DNA from: JBAZLV01 sp041650055
GTDB lineage: Bacteria > Nitrospirota > UBA9217
DNA length: 64,000 nt
NCBI GenBank assembly: GCA_041650055.1
Contig: JBAZLV010000006.1
Location: 4,381 to 68,380 of the forward strand
Direction of reading: 5' to 3'
Shown here: positions 56,946 through 64,000 of the stretch, piece after piece
Numbering within the stretch: the first letter of the stretch is position 1
Layout: each line of letters starts with the position of its first letter
Translations under genes and position numbers: made by a program
Notes under the pieces: model-generated
What the model saw: only the letters and a program-made list of their open reading frames with translations
What the model was told of the DNA's origin: nothing
Databases searched by the model: none

Positions 56946-57416
56946 ATGACTGAAAAAAAACAACAAGACACCGCAGTTGCCACGAACCGTAAGGCACATC
57001 ACGATTACTTCATTGAAGAGACGATCGAAGCAGGAGTCGTTCTCCAAGGAACAGAAGTGAAATCACTGCGCCTGGGACTTGCGAATTTGACCGATAGCTA
57101 CGCTATTGTTAAAAACAATGAGCTGTTCCTCCTGAACGTGAATATCAGCCCTTATCCGCATGGCAACATTATGAATCACGAGCCGCTTCGTACGCGGAAA
57201 CTTCTCGTGCACAAGGAAGAGATTCGAAAGCTGATTGGCAAGATTATGCAAAAAGGCTTTACTCTTATTCCACTTAAAATCTATTTTGTCCGAGGCAAGG
57301 CAAAGGTGTTGATCGGTCTTGCCAAGGGTAAAAAGGCTTTTGATAAACGGGAAACCATCAAGGAAAAAGAATCGAAACGTGAAGTTGAACGTGCTGTAAA
57401 AGAACGCAATAAATAA
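56946..57416 (+). CDS. smpB: SsrA-binding protein SmpB
   Basis: tmRNA partner in trans-translation, 156 aa. ATNRKAHHDYFIEETIEAGVVLQGTEVKSLRLGLANLTDSY, FLLNVNISPYPHGNIMNHEPLRTRKLLVHKEEI and KAKVLIGLAKGKKAFDKRETIKEKE are the family core. No tmRNA gene was found in the window. Confidence 0.98.
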   Translation: MTEKKQQDTAVATNRKAHHDYFIEETIEAGVVLQGTEVKSLRLGLANLTDSYAIVKNNELFLLNVNISPYPHGNIMNHEPLRTRKLLVHKEEIRKLIGKIMQKGFTLIPLKIYFVRGKAKVLIGLAKGKKAFDKRETIKEKESKREVERAVKERNK

Positions 57417-57506
57417 GTCACCTCTTTCCTTTTCGTTCCATCTCATACCTCAAATTCTATGATATAGTATTGCGGTAAGCTCAAATTTTTACAAGGCTTG
57501 GACAGA

Positions 57507-59000
57507 ATGGATAACCACCTATTTCCCGGAGAAAAAATAGAAGGGGTCACGATTCCCCGGCTTTTTCAGAAGCTTTATTCTGAGAAAAAAACAGGTGTTC
57601 TTGCGTTTGAACGGAATCAAATTTTAAAACACATCTTTTTTTATGCCGGCTACATTGTCTATGCCACTTCCAATCAGAAAGAAGATAGTCTTGGGAAACG
57701 GCTCCTAAAAGCCGGCATCATCACGCAGCAACAAGCCGATGCCATTTCTGAACTCTACGAGAAAACACACAAAGCAGAAGGGATCAGTCTTGTCGATTTA
57801 GGATTTATTACGCCCCGGGAGTTAGCTATTGAGGTAAAGAACCAGGTAAAACAGATTATTATCAGTCTCTTTAACTGGCAGGAGGGGCGCTATTGGTTTG
57901 AGGAGGGAGAGCAGTCACCTGCTTACAGCATTCCGCTCCAAATCAGCATTGGCAATCTTATCATCGAGGGACTTCAGGAAATTGAATGGAAGATCGTTCG
58001 TAAATGGATTCCTCCCTTGCAAACCGTTTTTCGTCCAACCAATGACCCTTCTTTTCTTTTTCAGGGAGCGGAACTTACCCCTGATCAGCAGGCAGTCCTT
58101 CTTCTGATCGATGGAACGAATACCATTGAGAAAATTTGTTCCCTCTCGGGAATCGGTGATTACAATACCCTGAAGGCTCTCTATGTACTCCGGGCCTTAC
58201 AAATGGTTGAACAAGGCGCAATACAAACCGAAGAAGAAAAAATATTTGCACGAGATGTGGTCCAGAATGTCGTCTCCTCTTCATCACGAGCTGTGGAATC
58301 CCAAGAGACAGCTGGCATAACCAGGGAAGAACTTCATGCTGCATATAAAAAATTGCGCGCGCAAACGCATTATGAGGTGCTTGGCGTGGGCAGGGAAGAT
58401 ACTGCGCCGGCCATTAAAAAAGCGTATTTTTCTTTAGCAAAACTCTATCACCCTGACCGACACTTTTTTACTGACATGGGTGATATGAAAGAGAAACTAG
58501 AGGCACTCTTTCATGCGATTCATGATGCGTATGAAACACTTGCTGATCGAACAAAACGTGCAGAATATGATCGTCAACTTTCCCAAAAATCGAAGCAACA
58601 ACCCGATGCCGAAGAGGAAGCGCATCCCGAGCCTTTATCCAACAAGGAAATAGCAGCATTGCAGTTTGAGAGAGGAATCGAGGAATTTCGCAATGGCAAT
58701 TTTTGGGGAGCAGACGAGGCCTTTCAATGGGCCCTCCGGCTGGAACCTGATAATGCCCGGTTCATATTTCACCGGGGGCTCACGCTCTCACGGATTCCGC
58801 GCAGGGGGCATGAAGCGGAAGAATATTTTGCAAAGGCAATCAGGCTCGCGCCATCGAATCCAAATTACTTTCTTGAATTCGGAAATTTTTGTTTACGAAG
58901 CGGCTTGAAAAAGAAGGCGCTTCATATCTGGAAGGCTGGCTTGAAAAGAAACCCTGATTTTAAAGATATTAAGCAAGCAATAAAAGAAAACAGTGGGTAA
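57507..59000 (+). CDS. DUF4388-J domain-TPR protein
   Basis: 497 aa with three parts. Residues about 10-165 are a DUF4388 (PATAN-like) domain (IPRLFQKLYSEKKTGVLAFERNQILKHIFFYAGYIVYATSNQKEDSLG...GLQEIEWKIVR). A short winged-helix-like stretch follows. A J domain at about 280-350 (HYEVLGVGREDTAPAIKKAYFSLAKLYHPDRHF) retains HPD, so it should stimulate DnaK. A TPR segment closes (FERGIEEFRNGNFWGADEAFQWALRLEPDN). A TTG three codons upstream is also in frame. Such fusions occur in gliding/sporulating deltaproteobacteria-type genomes; client unknown. Confidence 0.9.
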   Translation: MDNHLFPGEKIEGVTIPRLFQKLYSEKKTGVLAFERNQILKHIFFYAGYIVYATSNQKEDSLGKRLLKAGIITQQQADAISELYEKTHKAEGISLVDLGFITPRELAIEVKNQVKQIIISLFNWQEGRYWFEEGEQSPAYSIPLQISIGNLIIEGLQEIEWKIVRKWIPPLQTVFRPTNDPSFLFQGAELTPDQQAVLLLIDGTNTIEKICSLSGIGDYNTLKALYVLRALQMVEQGAIQTEEEKIFARDVVQNVVSSSSRAVESQETAGITREELHAAYKKLRAQTHYEVLGVGREDTAPAIKKAYFSLAKLYHPDRHFFTDMGDMKEKLEALFHAIHDAYETLADRTKRAEYDRQLSQKSKQQPDAEEEAHPEPLSNKEIAALQFERGIEEFRNGNFWGADEAFQWALRLEPDNARFIFHRGLTLSRIPRRGHEAEEYFAKAIRLAPSNPNYFLEFGNFCLRSGLKKKALHIWKAGLKRNPDFKDIKQAIKENSG

Positions 59001-59013
59001 GGTAACACGAACG

Positions 59014-59499
59014 ATGCAGACACCGGGATCTAATCAAAATCTTTCTGACAATTCTCATGTTGTTATTCCGCCGCCCCTTATTTATGCAGGAGTATTCGGG
59101 ATTGGTTATTTGCTGCAACTTGCTTTTCCTTTTACGATTTTTTCAAGAATGCTCAATCTTATTCTCGCTGTTCTTTGCATAATTGCTTCAAGCATTCTTG
59201 GAATCTGGTGTCTTTTTCTCTTTTTGAAAGCTCGTACCGGCATCTTGCCGCTGCAGCCAAGCACAACGCTTGTTATTGAAGGCCCATACCGTTTTTCCAG
59301 AAATCCAATGTATCTTAGCCTGTCTTTTATTTATGCAGGCGCTGCTTTTTTGTTTGAAATTTTCTGGGCGCTGCTATTGTTGCCGATCGCCATGTTGATT
59401 ATTCACTTCTATGTGATTCGAGCTGAAGAGCATTACCTCGAACAGTGCTTTGGAGAGGAATATCGGACATACAAAAAACGTGTCCGTCGCTGGCTTTAA
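59014..59499 (+). CDS. Isoprenylcysteine carboxyl methyltransferase-like membrane protein
   Basis: 161 aa with four hydrophobic segments. LVIEGPYRFSRNPMYLSLSFIYAGAAF and YVIRAEEHYLEQCFGEEYRTYKKRVRRWL are the phospholipid/ICMT methyltransferase (PEMT-like) motifs, binding SAM through 'RNPmY' and 'EE..L...FG..Y..Y'. The substrate may be a lipid or small molecule. A GTG at 58993 overlapping the previous stop is an alternative start. Confidence 0.88.
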   Translation: MQTPGSNQNLSDNSHVVIPPPLIYAGVFGIGYLLQLAFPFTIFSRMLNLILAVLCIIASSILGIWCLFLFLKARTGILPLQPSTTLVIEGPYRFSRNPMYLSLSFIYAGAAFLFEIFWALLLLPIAMLIIHFYVIRAEEHYLEQCFGEEYRTYKKRVRRWL

Positions 59500-59507
59500 T
59501 TATAATC

Positions 59508-60242
59508 ATGTTTATTGGAGTATTATTCACTGCATTTGTGGCCACCCTTCTTAGTTCCATGAGCGGTGCCGGGGCAGCAATTCTGACGACACCAATCTGG
59601 CTTGCTCTTGGTTTTCCCCTGCCGGTTGTCATTGCCACCAGTCAATTGAACGGTGCATTCTGGACACCCATCGCAGCCCGTAATTATCTTCGCGGCATAC
59701 CGGTTGACTGGGCGCTGGTCGGAGGAATGATTAGTTTTGGGTTAGTTGGTGCCTATGGCGGGACTGTTATTGTCCGTTATGCAGATGCACATCTGCTTCA
59801 ACGCATTATTGGTCTAATCATTCTTATGCTGGTTGTGATTGTGTGGCACAACAAATCCTTGGGAAGTTCAGCAACCGAACCACGTCTTTCGCGATTGTCC
59901 ACAAGCAGCCTGGCCTTTCCTCTCGGAGCGTATGAGACATTTTTTGGTTCCGGCAATGGATTGTTCACTTCATCGTTACTTTCGAAAACTCGCGGCCTTC
60001 CCTTGCTTACGTCGCTCGGACATTACTACATCCTTTCTTTTGCCTGGAATTGCTTTGCTGTATATATTTACATATCTTCAGGATACGGTGACAGCAACCT
60101 GATGATTCCGTCGACAATCGGCTCTGTTCTGGGAGCCTACATTGGCTCACATATAGGACGGAAGAAGGGGCATGGATTTGTGCGGGTGTTCTTTCTTGTT
60201 CTTGGCGGGATATTGGGATTGAAGTTGGTCTTGGGATTGTAG
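59508..60242 (+). CDS. TSUP-family (TauE/SafE) permease
   Basis: 244 aa with about seven hydrophobic segments. SSMSGAGAAILTTPIWLALGFPLPVVIATSQLNG and YETFFGSGNGLFTSSLLSKTRG are the paired motifs of TSUP anion exporters or importers of sulfonates and sulfite. ATG 59508, 8 nt after the methyltransferase stop, is used; a longer frame lacks support. Confidence 0.88.
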   Translation: MFIGVLFTAFVATLLSSMSGAGAAILTTPIWLALGFPLPVVIATSQLNGAFWTPIAARNYLRGIPVDWALVGGMISFGLVGAYGGTVIVRYADAHLLQRIIGLIILMLVVIVWHNKSLGSSATEPRLSRLSTSSLAFPLGAYETFFGSGNGLFTSSLLSKTRGLPLLTSLGHYYILSFAWNCFAVYIYISSGYGDSNLMIPSTIGSVLGAYIGSHIGRKKGHGFVRVFFLVLGGILGLKLVLGL

Positions 60243-60440
60243 CAAGAGTACCCTTTCATTCATCTCTTCTTCCTCATAATTTTCTTTATTTACATTTTTA
60301 AAATGGCTATACTCGGGCAGCAAAACAAATAAAAACGCATGATATAATCCTTAAGAGGAGATAGATTCCAGTTCCTGAATGATAGGAGAAGATATCTTCC
60401 CGTAAGAATCTGTAGTTGTAACTGAAAATATGGAGGCAAT

Positions 60441-61013
60441 ATGAAAAAATCATTAGGTGCAAAAACACTTGCTCAGCCATCTCCCGTTTGGATTGTCGGA
60501 AGTTACGATGCTCAGGGCAAGCCGAATATGATGACCGTGGCCTGGGGCGGAATTTGTTGTTCGCAACCTCCGTGTGTGACTATTTCCCTGCGCAAAGCGA
60601 CTTATACGTATGAATGCATAACAAAACATAAAGCATATACGATCAGCATTCCTTCGGCCACTCTTGTAAAAGAAGCGGATTATGTTGGCATTGTCTCAGG
60701 AAAAAATGTAGACAAGTTTGCCATGACAAAACTGACACCAGTTAAAAGCGATCTCGTTGATGCCCCTTACATACAAGAATGTCCCGTTGTAATCGAATGC
60801 AAACTTCTCCATACAGTGGAAATCGGTCTTCACACGCAATTCATCGGAGAGATCATGGACATTAAGGCCGAAGACACCGTACTGAATGCACAGGGGCTGA
60901 TAGATACCTTGAAAGTTAAGCCGATTATTTTTGATACAGGCCAAGGCGCTTATTATGGCATTGGAGAACATATTGGGAAGGCGTTTTCGATAGGGAAGAG
61001 AGAACAAAACTAG
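60441..61013 (+). CDS. Flavin reductase-like (FMN-binding split barrel) protein
   Basis: 190 aa. PSPVWIVGSYDAQGKPNMMTVAWGGICCSQPPCVTISLRKATYTYECI and AYTISIPSATLVKEADYVGIVSGKNVDKF form the FMN-binding split-barrel (flavoredoxin-like) domain. Such proteins act as flavin reductases or electron carriers. TGGAGGCAAT precedes ATG 60441; TATAAT at 60343-60348 may be its -10. Confidence 0.9.
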   Translation: MKKSLGAKTLAQPSPVWIVGSYDAQGKPNMMTVAWGGICCSQPPCVTISLRKATYTYECITKHKAYTISIPSATLVKEADYVGIVSGKNVDKFAMTKLTPVKSDLVDAPYIQECPVVIECKLLHTVEIGLHTQFIGEIMDIKAEDTVLNAQGLIDTLKVKPIIFDTGQGAYYGIGEHIGKAFSIGKREQN

Positions 61014-61035
61014 CTTTTGAACTTTTGATCTGAAG

Positions 61036-61773
61036 ATGAACAATCATTCAAACCAATCACATCAACGATTACGTCCCAGTGGTGGATATCGCGATTTGCG
61101 CTCTTTCCGTGTAGCCAGTGTTGTATATGATGCCACCGTCAGTTTTTGCGAACGTTTTATTGACCGACGCTCTCGTCTCATCGATCAAATGGTGCAGGCA
61201 GCAAGGAGCGGCAGACAAAATATCGCTGAAGGCAGCCGTGCATCGGCTGCTTCCAGCCAGACAGAATTGCGGTTGGTCAGTGTTGCCCGCGCCAGTCTTG
61301 ATGAACTTCTGCTTGACTATGAGGATTTTTTGCGCCAACGCGGATTGCGTCAATGGGATAAAGACTCCCAGGATGCTCTTAAAGTTCGTGCTGTGGGGAA
61401 GAATGATCCGTCTGATCAGACCGATCATTGGAAATTATATTCAGAATGGCTTCAATCGAACGACCCTGCTGTTGTAGCGAATGCCCTGATTTGCCTGATT
61501 CACCAGACAAATTATCTATTGGACAAACAACTCTCTGCGCTTGAGCAGCAGTTCATTCACGAGGGTGGCTATAGTGAACGCCTTGCTACTGAACGAATTG
61601 CCGAACGTCAAAGGCAACACCGTTCTCAGAAACCATCCGCTCCTGATTGTCCTCTCTGTAAGAAGCCCATGTCCTTACGCACAGCCAAAAAAGGTAAAAA
61701 TGCCGGAAGTCAATTTTGGGGTTGTTCTGCATATCCTGAATGTAAAGGAATACGGAATCTAGATGCTGTGTAA
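61036..61773 (+). CDS. Four-helix-bundle protein fused to a topoisomerase-type zinc finger
   Basis: 245 aa. The first about 170 residues are a four-helix bundle of the S23/bAvd-like type (YRDLRSFRVASVVYDATVSFCERFI, DQMVQAARSGRQNIAEGSRASAASSQTELRLVSVARASLDELLLDYEDFLR). The C-terminal 45 residues are a topoisomerase-I-like C4 zinc finger (CPLCKKPMSLRTAKKGKNAGSQFWGCSAYPECKGIRNL). This matches 'four helix bundle suffix domain' proteins. Nucleic-acid binding is likely; function unknown. Neither reverse transcriptase nor rRNA insertion is nearby. Confidence 0.88.
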   Translation: MNNHSNQSHQRLRPSGGYRDLRSFRVASVVYDATVSFCERFIDRRSRLIDQMVQAARSGRQNIAEGSRASAASSQTELRLVSVARASLDELLLDYEDFLRQRGLRQWDKDSQDALKVRAVGKNDPSDQTDHWKLYSEWLQSNDPAVVANALICLIHQTNYLLDKQLSALEQQFIHEGGYSERLATERIAERQRQHRSQKPSAPDCPLCKKPMSLRTAKKGKNAGSQFWGCSAYPECKGIRNLDAV

Positions 61774-61794
61774 TAGCAAAAGAGGTTTAAGGCT

Positions 61795-62496
61795 ATGACC
61801 ATCCAGCTCGTTCAATCCAAACTCAAAAAACTCGCAAACAAAGAGAAAGCAAAAATTCTTCAAGGATTTTTTAAGACCGGGCCGGGACAGTATGGAGAAG
61901 GGGATGTTTTTCTCGGCATAACCGTGCCGGTGCTAAGAAAACTATCGAAGGAACATGATATTTCACTCGAACAAATACTAGTTCTTCTCAGCTCCAGCTT
62001 TCATGAAGAACGTTTGCTCGCGCTTTTTTTTCTTATTCGATTGTTTTCAAATGGAGATACCGTTCTCCGAAAAAAGATTTTTAACAGCTACCTTGAAAAC
62101 ACGCGGTACATCAATAATTGGGATCTTGTTGATCTTACCGCACCTCAGATTGTAGGAGCATATCTTGCTGATAAAAGTCGAAAGCCGCTTCATTCGCTCT
62201 CAAAATCGGATGACCTTTGGAGACGAAGAATTTCGATTGTATCTACATTCCGTTTTATTAAAAACCATGATTTTGATGATACGCTGCAAATATCTTCCAA
62301 ACTTCTGAATGATGAGCATGATCTTATTCACAAGGCAGTGGGCTGGATGCTGCGCGAGGTGGGAAAACGGTCGCTTGAGACAGAGGAACGTTTTCTCAAA
62401 CGATGTTATAAAAAGATGCCTCGTACCATGCTTCGTTATGCAATTGAACGATTTCCGGAAACGAAGAGAAAAAAATATTTGAATGGGAAGATGTAA
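61795..62496 (+). CDS. DNA alkylation repair protein (AlkD family)
   Basis: HEAT-repeat DNA glycosylase family, 233 aa. KAKILQGFFKTGPGQYGEGDVFLGITVPVLRKLSKEH, LLALFFLIRLF, NNWDLVDLTAPQIVGAYL, WRRRISIVSTFRFIKN and DLIHKAVGWMLREVGKR are the AlkD motifs with the aromatic/Asp positions that stack on alkylated bases. AGAGGTTTAAGG precedes the ATG. It follows the zinc-finger fusion gene by 21 nt. Confidence 0.93.
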   Translation: MTIQLVQSKLKKLANKEKAKILQGFFKTGPGQYGEGDVFLGITVPVLRKLSKEHDISLEQILVLLSSSFHEERLLALFFLIRLFSNGDTVLRKKIFNSYLENTRYINNWDLVDLTAPQIVGAYLADKSRKPLHSLSKSDDLWRRRISIVSTFRFIKNHDFDDTLQISSKLLNDEHDLIHKAVGWMLREVGKRSLETEERFLKRCYKKMPRTMLRYAIERFPETKRKKYLNGKM

Positions 62497-62497
62497 T

Positions 62498-62608
62498 AAA
62501 TGACAAATGTCAAAGATCAAAGTTCAAATCAAAAAAATAAAAAACAATGCTAAAAATTTGAATTTTTTTTGATTATCCTTTGGATTTTGACATTTGAACT
62601 TAATAAAT
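62498..62608. repeat. AT-rich TTCAAA-type dispersed repeat with inverted arms
   Basis: ATGACAAATGTCAAAGATCA and AAGTTCAAATC are answered by TTTGGATTTTGACATTTGAA at 62579-62598, so the element can fold on itself. The left arm is the inverse of 19279-19306. Confidence 0.7.
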
Positions 62609-62609
62609 T

Positions 62610-63833
62610 ATGAGTCCTTTGTCTACCACAGCTAATTACAGCCGCTATGCACTTATTCTTCTTCTTGGTGTAAATCTTCTTAATTACATTGACCGCCAGG
62701 TATTGTATGCCGTCTTTCCGTTGATCAAGGCAGATTGGAATCTTTCGGATACTTCGCTTGGGTTGCTCGGGAGCGCGTTTATGATCTGTTATATGGTCTC
62801 CGCACCTTTCTTTGGATGGCTCGGGGATCGATTAAGCCGCGTGAAACTTGCTGCAAAGGGGCTGATAGTCTGGAGTCTGGCAACAGCAGGCGCAGGTATT
62901 GCTCCAAACTATGCTGCACTTTTTGCTGCGCGTACCATGGTTGGTGTAGGTGAAGCGAGCTTCGGCACGGTATCGCCAGGGCTTCTTGCAGATTACTATT
63001 CGCGTGAACAGCGCGGGCGAGTTCTTTCCTTTTTTTATCTTGCAATTCCTGTTGGCAGCGCGCTTGGTTATCTTTTGGGCGGAACGCTGGGGCATACATT
63101 CGGATGGCATGCTGCATTTTTGATAGTAGGAATTCCCGGACTTCTTCTTGCTGTTCCTTTGTGGCTGCTTAAGGAACCAGCACGTGAAATACGCAACGCT
63201 GAATTTTCTGCTCCGGAATTACACCGCTATTCCTCATTGCTGACCAACAAGGCGTTTGTGTTTAATACACTTGCAATGGCAGCCATGACGTTCGCACTCG
63301 GCGGACTTGCCCAATGGGTTCCGACATTTTTATATCGGATGCATGGATTGAATGTGGCGGAAGCGAATACCTTGTTCGGCATCATTACGGTTATTGCAGG
63401 AATTCTCGGAACGCTAACAGGAGGCTGGCTCGGTGATCGGTATCAAGGAAAACAGGGAGCTGGCTACGCGACCATATCGGGAATCGGATTTGTTTTTGGT
63501 GCGCCCATAACGGCCTATGCACTTTTTACCGGTAATCTTTATGGATGTCTGATCGGGATGTTTTTTGCCGAGTTCTTTTTATTTTTAAATACCGGTCCCT
63601 TAAACACGGTTATCATAAACGTTACGGGCCCCGGCATCAGGGCAATGGCTTTTGCCGTAAATATTTTCTTTATTCATGCGCTGGGAGATGCCATTTCACC
63701 TGCTATTCTGGGATGGATTTCGGACATGCATGATCTCCGGACGGCACTGCTTGCCACGCCCTTTATCATTCTGCTTGCAGCAGTATGTTGTTTTGTCTGT
63801 GCCCGATTTATTCCAGCATCCAAGACTGCCTGA
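62610..63833 (+). CDS. Spinster-like MFS transporter
   Basis: 407 aa, twelve hydrophobic segments. LILLLGVNLLNYIDRQVLYAVFPLIKADWNLSDTSLGLLGSAFMICYMVSAPFFGWLGDRLSR is TM1-TM2 with motif A; VGVGEASFGTVSPGLLADYYSREQRGRVLSFFYLAIPVGSALGYLLGG follows. This is the spinster (Spns) group. Substrate, possibly a lipid or organic acid, is unknown. It follows a dispersed repeat. Confidence 0.9.
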   Translation: MSPLSTTANYSRYALILLLGVNLLNYIDRQVLYAVFPLIKADWNLSDTSLGLLGSAFMICYMVSAPFFGWLGDRLSRVKLAAKGLIVWSLATAGAGIAPNYAALFAARTMVGVGEASFGTVSPGLLADYYSREQRGRVLSFFYLAIPVGSALGYLLGGTLGHTFGWHAAFLIVGIPGLLLAVPLWLLKEPAREIRNAEFSAPELHRYSSLLTNKAFVFNTLAMAAMTFALGGLAQWVPTFLYRMHGLNVAEANTLFGIITVIAGILGTLTGGWLGDRYQGKQGAGYATISGIGFVFGAPITAYALFTGNLYGCLIGMFFAEFFLFLNTGPLNTVIINVTGPGIRAMAFAVNIFFIHALGDAISPAILGWISDMHDLRTALLATPFIILLAAVCCFVCARFIPASKTA

Positions 63834-63930
63834 TTCAAAGAGCTGCTCTTATCATAATGAGCAAAGGTTCTTCCCCGTTGCCTCATAATTAAATGTTACC
63901 GGAAGATAGTGTGTAGGTATGGCGTCAGTT

Positions 63931-64000
63931 TTACGGTTTAAAGATTTTTTTAAGCTTCTCCTCCAAGGTTTTTCTTAGCTCAAAAGGGTTCAGCGTTTTA
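63931..64000 (-). CDS. 3' end of a reverse-strand gene, possibly a response regulator
   Basis: From the window edge the reverse frame reads KTLNPFELRKTLEEKLKKIF and then KP to a TAA stop at 63931-63933. 'K-x-x-N/D-x-x-E-L' followed by a basic helix is how receiver domains usually end. Only 23 residues are visible, so the call is tentative. Confidence 0.35.
   Translation of the reverse strand, partial: KTLNPFELRKTLEEKLKKIFKP

Overview
The window looks like a chromosomal segment of a Gram-negative, free-living bacterium with moderate GC. Evidence for an outer membrane includes several lipoproteins with lipoboxes and a LolB-like (DUF4292) protein. The translation and housekeeping blocks ffh-rpsP-rimM-trmD-rplS-rnhB-yraN, ispE-spoVG-tRNA-Gln-prs-rplY-pth-ychF and rpiB-glyA-dCMP deaminase-nrdR-priA have an order familiar from Desulfobacterota and Nitrospirota-type genomes. 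The sigma-54 machinery fits the same groups. I cannot assign a phylum from the 16S by eye.

Layout. 1-449: 3' part of a reverse-strand dus gene. 757-5605: a GlrK/QseG/GlrR-like two-component locus, followed by a near-consensus sigma-54 promoter (4202-4217) and a perfect 24-bp palindrome 147 bp upstream of it, then two small-envelope/membrane genes; this reads as a self-contained sensor-to-output circuit. 5847-13653: SRP, ribosome maturation and RNA modification genes, ending in a four-S1-domain protein. 13661-19183: transporters, small lipoproteins and a DHA2 efflux pump on the reverse strand, with long imperfect direct repeats flanking one lipoprotein gene. 19455-28261: FmdB zinc ribbon, TIM-barrel epimerase, TPR lipoprotein, LolB-like protein, then the ispE-to-ychF block.

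28400-34429: a metabolic set. It holds a class III aminotransferase and, on the reverse strand, a SSADH-type aldehyde dehydrogenase plus a ThDP enzyme only 13 nt apart. The pair matches the adjacent 2-oxoglutarate decarboxylase/SSADH genes that close the TCA cycle in cyanobacteria. A NahK-type sugar kinase with a Lys-rich tail follows; the tail is preceded by a near-perfect internal Shine-Dalgarno. 34560-41521: tyrS and a complete rRNA operon with tandem promoters, 16S, tRNA-Ile, tRNA-Ala, 23S, 5S and a terminator, with processing stems visible around both large rRNAs.

41559-46172: an EndoQ-like PHP nuclease and a UvrD-like helicase, both ending in beta-clamp-binding-like motifs, and a PmeII-family restriction-modification pair whose genes overlap by 137 bp. 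46278-54646: pcnB, rsmE, a DUF2971 gene and the rpiB-to-priA block. 54885-56681: a DUF433/DUF5615 toxin-antitoxin pair and an HNH-type protein. 56946-63833: smpB, a DUF4388-J-TPR protein, a methyltransferase-like membrane protein, TSUP permease, flavin reductase, a four-helix-bundle/zinc-ribbon fusion, an AlkD-like glycosylase and a spinster-like MFS protein. The last bases hold the 3' end of a reverse-strand gene, perhaps a response regulator.

Several families of short dispersed repeats sit in the intergenic spaces: AT-rich 'TTCAAA' hairpins, 'GTCATTGCGAGCGA' elements and 'ATTCCCG...CGGGAAT' hairpins. No CRISPR array, transposase, integrase or prophage gene was seen.
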